This document shows positions 1 through 5,072 of a stretch of DNA of 5,426 bases, piece by piece. The notes beneath the pieces are model-generated. The model saw nothing but the letters and a program-made list of their open reading frames with translations. It did no database searches and was not told where the DNA came from. This stretch comes from Succinivibrionaceae bacterium (GTDB taxonomy: Bacteria; Pseudomonadota; Gammaproteobacteria; Enterobacterales; Succinivibrionaceae), in assembly GCA_003477345.1 (NCBI GenBank), contig DMTG01000003.1, forward strand, positions 1 to 5,426, given 5' to 3'. The first letter of the stretch is position 1, and every line of letters starts with the position of its first letter. Position numbers and translations under genes: made by a program.

Positions 1-44
1 TTTTATGCTCATGTTCTGCATTTCTACCTTTTATATATGCTAAC

Positions 45-73
45 TTGATATACTTTAGCACCGAAACTATTCT
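45..73 (+). promoter_or_regulatory. Candidate sigma70 promoter for hslR operon
   Basis: TTGATA at 45-50 matches the -35 consensus at 5 of 6 positions. After exactly 17 nt comes TATTCT at 68-73, which matches the -10 consensus at 4 of 6. Transcription would start near position 80, leaving a leader of about 125 nt before the hslR GTG. Hsp15 and Hsp33 are heat-shock genes in E. coli, so a sigma32 promoter was looked for. CTTGATA at 44-50 resembles the sigma32 -35 (CTTGAAA), but no CCCCAT-like -10 follows at the right distance. AT-rich DNA throws up such matches by chance, so this is only a candidate. Confidence 0.38.
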
Positions 74-91
74 TATGTTCTATTTATCCTA

Positions 92-114
92 TTATTGAAC
101 GCGAAATTCAATAA
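92..114. repeat. Perfect 8-bp inverted repeat upstream of hslR
   Basis: TTATTGAA (92-99) and TTCAATAA (107-114) are exact reverse complements separated by the 7-nt spacer CGCGAAA. No T-run follows, so it is not a typical intrinsic terminator. It lies just downstream of the candidate promoter and about 90 nt before the hslR start. That position would suit an operator or a leader-RNA hairpin. Its function is not known. Confidence 0.5.
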
Positions 115-188
115 GGAACTAGAATTACATTCATCATATTTCTGCTGCAAAAACAAGGCTAACTTACTAAAAGCCTGAAAAATAATCT

Positions 189-197
189 AGGAGAGGA
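189..197 (+). promoter_or_regulatory. Shine-Dalgarno of hslR, supports GTG start
   Basis: The purine run AGGAGAGGA contains two overlapping Shine-Dalgarno cores. The nearer core ends 6 nt before GTG at 204. No ATG lies nearby in this frame, and translation from this GTG gives the expected Hsp15 N-terminus. This fixes the unusual GTG start. Confidence 0.75.
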
Positions 198-203
198 ATC
201 TTA

Positions 204-596
204 GTGGAAAACAAAGAAACAAAAATTCGCCTGGATAAATGGTTATGGGCTGCCAGGTTTTATAAAACCAGAAGCATTGCCAGATCGATGATAGAAGGTG
301 GAAAAGTAGAATACAACGGCGTAAGAGCCAAACCCTCGAGAACGGTTGAAATATCCGCAAAAGTCAGATTTCTGCAGGGGAATGTCCGCAGGGAAGTCAT
401 TATTGAAGAAATATCTGATATCAGAGGTCCAGCCTCAGAGGCACAGAAATTATATAGAGAAACAGAGGAAAGTCTTCTGTTCAAAGAAAAGCAGTTAAAG
501 CAGCTGAAAATAAATGCTCTTCTGGCACCGCACCCAGATGCAAAACCCAACAAAAAAGAAAGAAGAGCCCTACTGGGTATAAAACACAGTTTATAA
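204..596 (+). CDS. hslR: Heat shock protein 15 (Hsp15), ribosome-associated S4-domain protein
   Basis: Hsp15 binds free 50S subunits that still carry a nascent peptidyl-tRNA after abortive translation, and helps recycle them in the cytoplasm. The 130-residue product matches the family length (E. coli 133). An S4 RNA-binding domain occupies about residues 9-70 and opens with the hallmark RLDKWLWAARFYKTR (9-23), followed by the MIEGGKVEYNG segment (29-39). The basic C-terminal motif PHPDAKPNKKERR (109-121) is also typical. The start is GTG with a strong Shine-Dalgarno, and the stop is TAA. hslO follows after a short gap, as in E. coli, so co-transcription is likely. Arg is mostly AGA. The family assignment is very secure; the function is carried over from E. 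coli. Confidence 0.95.
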   Translation: MENKETKIRLDKWLWAARFYKTRSIARSMIEGGKVEYNGVRAKPSRTVEISAKVRFLQGNVRREVIIEEISDIRGPASEAQKLYRETEESLLFKEKQLKQLKINALLAPHPDAKPNKKERRALLGIKHSL

Positions 597-634
597 ACAG
601 TTTACTGAAAAATATAAAATAATTTTACGATTAA

Positions 635-1525
635 ATGGAAAAGAAAATGTCTGAGAAAGAAATGCAAGACTCTGTAATGCGCTTTTTATTCGACAATCAC
701 GGAGTGCGCGGAGAAATCATGCATATGCGCGCTCCTGCAGCTGAGCTCATTGCTCATGATTACCCGGCTTCAGTCAAGAAACTTCTATTAGAACTCGCTT
801 CGGCTGCGGTTCTGGTGGCGGCTACTTTAAAAGACGGCTCGGAAATTTCCCTGCAGATAAAGGGTTCTGAAAATGCTCCTTTAAAATATGCGCTGGTGAA
901 CATCAGTCAGGATCTGTCTTTTTACGGCTCCGCCTCTATAAATCAGGAAACCAGTTTTCCTGATAATGAGGATGCCGATCTTGAACAGCTAACCGGCAAA
1001 GACGGTGTGCTGATTCTATCTGTATTTCCTGAATCCGGCACCAAATGGCAAGGTGTTGTTGCTCTTGACACCAATTCAATAAGTGCCAGTTTACAAAAAT
1101 ATTTCCAGGAATCTCAGCAGCTGCCTACAAACTTTTTTATCTGGTCTGATACACAAAAACAAGAAACCGGCGGAGTTTTACTGCAGATAATTCCAGAAAT
1201 CGAAGGAAACCTCGAATCTTTAGAGCATCTGAGTGTCCTGACTGCCAGTCTGACAAAAGAAGAACTTTTCAATCTGCCGAAAACAGAATGTTTATCGAGA
1301 CTGTTTGCACATGAGCAGGTAAGAATTTTTAAGGAAAAACCTACCAAGTTTAAATGCGTCTGCTCAAAAGAGCGCTGTCTGAACGCCTTAAGACAGCTAG
1401 ACAGAGATACTCTTCTTGATATGGTAGATGAAGGCAAGGCAGAAATGACATGCCAGCACTGCGGCAAGCACTACACGTTTTCACAAAGCGATCTCAAGTC
1501 ACTGTTACTGGAAGTAAGTCAATAA
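635..1525 (+). CDS. hslO: Redox-regulated molecular chaperone Hsp33
   Basis: Hsp33 is a cytoplasmic holdase activated by oxidation and unfolding: its zinc-binding cysteines form disulfides and expose a client-binding surface. Read from 635, the product has 296 residues (E. coli about 292). The N-terminal domain contains FLFDNHGVRGEI (18-28), HDYPASVKKLLLELASAA (41-58) and a KWQGVVAL strand (138-145). The C-terminal redox switch is complete: CVC at 241-243 and CQHC at 273-276 give the four zinc cysteines, and Cys248 lies in the SKERC segment, as in E. coli. The start is uncertain. ATG 635 has no Shine-Dalgarno, whereas in-frame ATG 647 has GGAA 6 nt upstream and may be the true start (292 residues). 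The stop is TAA. It is likely in one transcript with hslR and the MFS gene. Confidence 0.95.
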   Translation: MEKKMSEKEMQDSVMRFLFDNHGVRGEIMHMRAPAAELIAHDYPASVKKLLLELASAAVLVAATLKDGSEISLQIKGSENAPLKYALVNISQDLSFYGSASINQETSFPDNEDADLEQLTGKDGVLILSVFPESGTKWQGVVALDTNSISASLQKYFQESQQLPTNFFIWSDTQKQETGGVLLQIIPEIEGNLESLEHLSVLTASLTKEELFNLPKTECLSRLFAHEQVRIFKEKPTKFKCVCSKERCLNALRQLDRDTLLDMVDEGKAEMTCQHCGKHYTFSQSDLKSLLLEVSQ

Positions 1526-1533
1526 ATTCTATT

Positions 1534-2736
1534 ATGTTCAGTCTAGTTCAGGGAAATCTGCCCAAGATTTCTAAATTCAATGTTTCCTTAATGGGCTGCG
1601 GTCACTTCTGCAGTGATTTTTATACCAATCTGCTGCCCATTATGCTGCCCCTGCTGGCAGAAAAGTTCCAGCTGTCGTATTCCGAATGCGGAGCGCTGTT
1701 CATGATTTTTTCGGTATCGATGAATTTCATTCAGCCGCCGGTGGGAGTTTTTGCAGATAAGCATAATGTTAATTACCTGATGCCGCTTTCTATTATCACC
1801 GGCGCTACTCTGGCCTGTTCAGTGGGGATTTGCAGCAACTTTTATCTGCTGCTGCTGATTGTCCTCCTGTCCGGTATCTGCTCATCCGGCTTTCACCCGA
1901 TTGCCGGCGGAGTGATTCCTCTAATTTCCACCCCGAAACATCAGGTCATGGCAACAAGTATCTTTATTGCAGGAGGAAATTTAGGTTTCGCTGTAGCACC
2001 TTTGATAACAGCCTACTTCTTAAAGCAGTTTGGAATTGATAACCTGCTTTATCTGGCAATTCCAGCTTTTATAGTGACTATTTTTATGATGCAGAGAAAC
2101 CTGCATATTAAAGCGCCTGTATCTAAAAATACCCATATTCCAGATATCAAAGAAATGTTAACCAACAAGCCTCTGGTATGGTTCTCACTTTCTATTGGCT
2201 TTAGATCCTGGTGCTACTGCTCTCTGCTTATATACCTGCCTCTTCTGCTGAATTCCCGCGGAGTCGACTCGATTCACGGAGCAACTGCACTGATGGTGCT
2301 CCTGTTAGGAACTGTGTTTGGCGGACTGGCAACCGGCGGCATGGCAACCCGTTTTGGGCTAAAACGTGTCATCCTGATAAGCTATATAGTGACATTCGTA
2401 TCAGCATGCGTGTTTATATACAATCCATCTCTTAGTGTAATTTCCTATACCGCTTTATTTATGACTGGAGCCGGCATGTATGGCTCAACTCCGGTGGCGA
2501 TTGTGTGGGCACAGAGACTTCTCTACAAGAGCGCGGCTCTCGCTACTTCCATAATGCTGGGATTTACTTTTGGACTTGGCTATATTGCATCCTTAATTAC
2601 CGGAGTTGCTGGAGATTTTTTAGGACTGCAGATCGGAATTGCAGTAACCATACTGCCAGCTACAGTTATTGCAGCCATAATTTTACTGATGCTAAAAGAG
2701 CCTGCTAGCCCTGACATTGAATTAAACAGCAAATAG
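1534..2736 (+). CDS. MFS transporter, fosmidomycin-resistance (Fsr)-like efflux protein
   Basis: This is a 400-residue inner-membrane protein with about 12 hydrophobic segments, the size and pattern of a major facilitator superfamily antiporter. The loop 2-3 motif appears as GVFADKHN (71-78), with the half-repeat counterpart GGMATRFGLKR (268-278). The segment CSSGFHPIAGG (116-126), followed by AGGNLGF (146-152), resembles E. coli Fsr (SSVFHPE, VGGNFG), so the Fsr-type drug-efflux subfamily is the best guess. The substrate cannot be read from the sequence. The frame stays open upstream to ATG 1450, but that start lies inside hslO and yields non-membrane residues. ATG 1534, 8 nt after the hslO stop, is preferred. 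It has no good Shine-Dalgarno, which suggests translational coupling to hslO. The stop is TAG. Confidence 0.85.
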   Translation: MFSLVQGNLPKISKFNVSLMGCGHFCSDFYTNLLPIMLPLLAEKFQLSYSECGALFMIFSVSMNFIQPPVGVFADKHNVNYLMPLSIITGATLACSVGICSNFYLLLLIVLLSGICSSGFHPIAGGVIPLISTPKHQVMATSIFIAGGNLGFAVAPLITAYFLKQFGIDNLLYLAIPAFIVTIFMMQRNLHIKAPVSKNTHIPDIKEMLTNKPLVWFSLSIGFRSWCYCSLLIYLPLLLNSRGVDSIHGATALMVLLLGTVFGGLATGGMATRFGLKRVILISYIVTFVSACVFIYNPSLSVISYTALFMTGAGMYGSTPVAIVWAQRLLYKSAALATSIMLGFTFGLGYIASLITGVAGDFLGLQIGIAVTILPATVIAAIILLMLKEPASPDIELNSK

Positions 2737-2817
2737 GCATATTAGAGAAAATAGAAATTTTTTATTCCAAATGTGCTTATGTGGCTAGTTTAATGAGAAA
2801 GAATTATTAGAAAAAAG

Positions 2818-2823
2818 TATAAT
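2818..2823 (+). promoter_or_regulatory. Candidate -10 box for ribB-bioH
   Basis: A perfect TATAAT lies 76 nt before the ribB ATG, in a 163-nt AT-rich gap after the MFS stop. No convincing -35 is found 16-18 nt upstream. A competing candidate in the same gap is TTGTAA (2836-2841), 17 nt before TATTGT (2859-2864), each matching consensus at 4 of 6. One of these probably drives ribB, but the sequence alone cannot say which. No conserved FMN-riboswitch sequence is present in the gap, and no strong intrinsic terminator was found after the MFS gene. Confidence 0.3.
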
Positions 2824-2855
2824 GTATAGTTAAATTTGTAAAATTCTTGCAAACT

Positions 2856-2872
2856 GACTATTGTAATTAGTC
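2856..2872. repeat. Short inverted repeat in ribB leader
   Basis: GACTA (2856-2860) and TAGTC (2868-2872) are reverse complements flanking 7 nt, about 28 nt before the ribB start and overlapping one of the candidate promoters. It could be a small operator or leader hairpin. With only 5-bp arms, chance is quite possible. Confidence 0.25.
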
Positions 2873-2899
2873 TTCTAATCCTAACAAATAGGAATATTT

Positions 2900-3550
2900 A
2901 TGACGCAACACAACTTATTAGAAACCTTTGGCTCAACCTCTGAAGAACGCGTAGAAAATGCCATCGCAGCCCTTAAAGCAGGCAGAGGCATATTAGTAGT
3001 AGATAACGAAGACAGAGAAAACGAAGGCGATTTAATTTATGCGGCAGAAACCGTTACCGATGCTCAGATGGCCTTTATGATTCAAGAGTGCTGAGGCATC
3101 GTCTGTGTATGTATCGAAGAAGAAGTTGCCAAAAAGATGAAGCTTCCTCTGATGGTATCTCAGAACACCTCTACATACGGTACCGCATTTACAATTTCTA
3201 TTGATGCTGCTGAAGGTGTCACTACCGGAGTTTCTGCTCCAGACAGAGTAAAAGCCATAAAAGCTCTTATCAATCCTGATGCAAAACCTGAAGATCTGGT
3301 TCATCCTGGCCATACATTCCCGCTTATTGCTAAAAAGGGCGGAGTTTTAGAAAGAGACGGACACACTGAAGCATCTGTAGACTTTGCAAGACTGGCAGGC
3401 TTCATTCCTGCAGGAATTCTTTGCGAATTATGCGCTCCGGACGGTTTAATGGCCAAGCTGCCTAGAGTTACCCACTTTGCTCTTGAGCATGATCTGACTG
3501 TAGTTAGCATCAAGGATCTGATTGCCTACAGAAAAGCTCACAACATTTAA
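2900..3550 (+). pseudogene. ribB: 3,4-dihydroxy-2-butanone 4-phosphate synthase (RibB), interrupted by in-frame TGA at codon 65
   Basis: RibB converts ribulose 5-phosphate to formate and 3,4-dihydroxy-2-butanone 4-phosphate for riboflavin synthesis. The frame spans 216 codons (E. coli 217 aa) and aligns end to end. It has the acidic active-site loop DRENEGD (38-44), [12 protein letters not shown] (87-98), [11 protein letters not shown] (106-116), HPGHTFPL (135-142) and GHTEA (154-158). By E. coli equivalence Glu40 and His155 bind Mg2+, and Glu176 is conserved. AGGA precedes ATG 2900. Codon 65 (3092-3094) is TGA, where E. coli and Haemophilus RibB have Ser; TCA to TGA is one change. No frameshift or second stop exists. 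If TGA terminates, a 64-residue fragment results. A restart at ATG 3137 would lack the acidic loop, so neither piece alone should work. Recent pseudogene, sequence error or readthrough are all possible. bioH follows 9 nt downstream. Confidence 0.9.
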
Positions 3551-3559
3551 GAGTCTGCA

Positions 3560-4369
3560 ATGCCAAATCTCAGTATTACTAAACAGATCTTAGGATATAG
3601 AGAATTTGGTAATTCTAATGGTACCCCGCTTATAGCTCTGCACGGGTGGGGTACTGATTCTCGTTTTCTAGAACCGCTGTCCTATTTATTTCCAGAGCGA
3701 AAAATTTTTATTCTGGATCTGCCAGGTTACGGTAAAAGCAGAAAACTGGAACGCTATTCAGAATCCATTGATAAAACCGCTCAGCTTATTGCCAATACAA
3801 TTTTATCTTTGGGCAATAACTGTGATTTGCTGGCCTGGTCATTCAGTTCTCTTCCTGCTATTAGACTGATTTCCAGATTCCGCAGTTTAATCAGATCAGT
3901 GGTATTTGTCTGCGGATCTCCCAGGTTCCCTGCAGATCCCAACTGGCCTGGATTCAAATACTCGTATATTCTAAAAAGCAGCTACTACCTACAGGAGCAC
4001 AATTACAACAGACTTATAAAGCTGTTCTTTATGGCTCAATCCATCAGCAGTCTGCATTCTACGGAAATAAAGAACTTTATTCAGAAATGTTCAAAAGAAC
4101 AGGGAGACTTAAGTTTTACCGTTCTGACTAACGGTCTTGACTTTATAAAACATGAAGATCTCAGAACAGAACTGTTTTCCCAGGATATCCCGGCATTATT
4201 CATATTCGGAAGAAAAGACAAGCTTATACCGGCAGAATTAGCCAACAACTTCCCTGAAAAAACGGCACGTAAGACAGCAATCTTTGAAAAATCTGCTCAC
4301 ATGCCATTTCTTACCGAGCCAGAGCTGTTTCAAAAGACCTTAGGGGACTTTTGGGGTAACCTAGAGTAA
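3560..4369 (+). CDS. bioH: Alpha/beta hydrolase, BioH-like pimeloyl-ACP methyl ester carboxylesterase
   Basis: BioH hydrolyses the methyl ester of pimeloyl-ACP, releasing the acyl chain for biotin ring assembly in the cytoplasm. The 269-residue product is close to E. coli BioH (256). The oxyanion-region motif LHGWG (27-31) is followed by DLPGYGKS (53-60). The predicted nucleophile is Ser94 in AWSFS (92-96), with Asp220 in GRKDKLIP and His247 in SAHMPF completing a triad. The segment CGSPRFPADPNWPG (118-131) closely resembles BioH SSPCFSARDEWPG, which favours BioH over other hydrolases. The nucleophile elbow is AxSxS rather than BioH's GWSLG, which is unusual. AAGAG overlapping the ribB stop serves as Shine-Dalgarno, so it is probably in an operon with ribB. 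Exact substrate is inferred from similarity. Confidence 0.82.
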   Translation: MPNLSITKQILGYREFGNSNGTPLIALHGWGTDSRFLEPLSYLFPERKIFILDLPGYGKSRKLERYSESIDKTAQLIANTILSLGNNCDLLAWSFSSLPAIRLISRFRSLIRSVVFVCGSPRFPADPNWPGFKYSYILKSSYYLQEHNYNRLIKLFFMAQSISSLHSTEIKNFIQKCSKEQGDLSFTVLTNGLDFIKHEDLRTELFSQDIPALFIFGRKDKLIPAELANNFPEKTARKTAIFEKSAHMPFLTEPELFQKTLGDFWGNLE

Positions 4370-4387
4370 TTTTAAGAAATTACTTTA
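4362..4387. terminator. Convergent hairpin between bioH and greB, possible weak bidirectional terminator
   Basis: AGTAATTT (4365-4372) and AAATTACT (4377-4384) are perfect reverse complements around the 4-nt loop TAAG. The stem extends outward by a G-T pair and two A-T pairs, giving 11 pairs. The bioH stop (4367-4369) pairs base for base with the greB stop (4380-4382, opposite strand). On the + strand TTAACGTTTTT follows, which is T-rich. The stem has very few G-C pairs, so termination may be weak. It is nonetheless the only terminator-like structure seen between the two convergent genes. Confidence 0.42.
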
Positions 4388-4994
4388 TTAACGTTTTTAA
4401 ATATTCTTCTTCTATTTTCTTCTGCTCTTCTTCGGAAATCTCTTCTATATCCTGCAGATCAGTGTTACTTTCATCCATTTCTGTAACATCTTTGACCTTT
4501 TCCTCTTTAAACCAGGATGGACTTGTGTAGGAAATTTTATTCACATACCAAATCTTATTTCCCTTAGGGGTATGTACTACCGCCTCATCACCTTCAGCCT
4601 TGCCTAATAGTGCTTTGGACATTGGAGAGTCTACAGAAATGTAATTGCTTCTTCCAAAAATCTCGTCACCGCCGACGATTCTTACATGCATAAGACTTTC
4701 ATCTTCATCTGACTCAATTTCTACGTAAGCGCCAAAAAAGACCTTTCCTTCCTGCTGCTTGTTGAACTCTATTACCTGAAGATCATTCATGCAGTGACGA
4801 AGGTAGCGTATTCTTCTGTCTATCTGAGCAAGTAGTCTTTTGTTATAGTGATAGTCCGCATTTTCAGATCTATCACCCAGACTTGCTGCCCAGGAGACTT
4901 TCTGAGTTACCTCAGGTCTCTTTTCATTCCACAGATAATCTAATTCTTTATGCAGTTGATCATATCCTGCTCTAGTAATAAAAGGCTTTCCCAT
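4380..4994 (-). CDS. greB: Transcription elongation factor GreB with acidic C-terminal extension
   Basis: GreB inserts its coiled coil into the RNA polymerase secondary channel and stimulates cleavage of backtracked RNA. Residues 1-158 match E. coli GreB (158 aa) along their length. The coiled coil carries the tip motif LGDRSENADY (39-48) with the key acids Asp41 and Glu44. The FKBP-like domain includes QQEGKVFFGAYVEIE (80-94), RIVGGDEIFGR (105-115) and ISVDSPMSKALL (119-130). LWNEKRPEVT (21-30) supports GreB rather than GreA. The product is 204 residues: about 45 extra residues form a charged tail with 16 Asp/Glu and 7 Lys (161-204), likely partly helical and without an obvious family. ATG 4994 has GGAG (5000-5003, opposite strand) 5 nt upstream. 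pckA lies upstream on the same strand with a terminator between. The stop is TAA. Confidence 0.93.
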   Translation of the reverse strand: MGKPFITRAGYDQLHKELDYLWNEKRPEVTQKVSWAASLGDRSENADYHYNKRLLAQIDRRIRYLRHCMNDLQVIEFNKQQEGKVFFGAYVEIESDEDESLMHVRIVGGDEIFGRSNYISVDSPMSKALLGKAEGDEAVVHTPKGNKIWYVNKISYTSPSWFKEEKVKDVTEMDESNTDLQDIEEISEEEQKKIEEEYLKTLIK

Positions 4995-4999
4995 TGCTA

Positions 5000-5003
5000 C
5001 TCC
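5000..5003 (-). promoter_or_regulatory. Shine-Dalgarno of greB
   Basis: On the minus strand GGAG sits 5 nt before the greB ATG, confirming the start at 4994. The pckA terminator-like stem ends a few bases further upstream, so a greB transcript coming from pckA must read through it. Confidence 0.6.
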
Positions 5004-5010
5004 ACAAAAT

Positions 5011-5044
5011 TAAAGCCCCGATACAGCAGCAGCCATATCGGGCC
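5011..5044 (-). terminator. Rho-independent terminator after pckA
   Basis: On the minus strand CCCGATA (complement of 5036-5042) pairs perfectly with TATCGGG (complement of 5017-5023) around a 12-nt loop. One mismatch and a further G-C pair extend the base. The stem is followed at once by the T-rich tract CTTTAATTTT. It lies 28 nt after the pckA stop and just before the greB ribosome-binding site. This position fits termination of most pckA transcripts, with limited readthrough into greB. Confidence 0.72.
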
Positions 5045-5072
5045 ATTTCATAATGTTCTAATTATTAAATAA

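Noticed and set aside
156..176. AGGCT/AGCCT hairpin before the hslR ribosome-binding site
   Set aside because: Only 5 bp with an 11-nt loop, not overlapping the Shine-Dalgarno; chance is likely.
1..203. RNA gene or small CDS in the left leader
   Set aside because: No tRNA-like cloverleaf, no G/C-rich structured RNA, and no convincing start/ribosome-binding-site pair was seen apart from hslR.
260..553. Minus-strand open frame of 97 codons
   Set aside because: It is antisense to hslR with no recognisable protein; a coding shadow.
1114..1467. Minus-strand open frame of 117 codons
   Set aside because: It is antisense to the well-conserved hslO and its translation resembles no family; a coding shadow.
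1450..1533. Upstream ATG 1450 as MFS start
   Set aside because: It lies inside the hslO zinc-domain coding region and adds 28 residues that are not membrane-like or family-like; ATG 1534 gives the normal Fsr-type length.
3092..3150. Selenocysteine (SECIS) reading of the ribB TGA
   Set aside because: No compact stem-loop is apparent at the expected distance downstream, RibB is not a selenoprotein family that I know, and the homologous residue is Ser, not Cys.
3137..3550. Open frame from ATG 3137 as an independent small gene
   Set aside because: It is the C-terminal two thirds of RibB in the same frame as 2900-3091, has only a weak purine run upstream, and lacks the acidic active-site loop.
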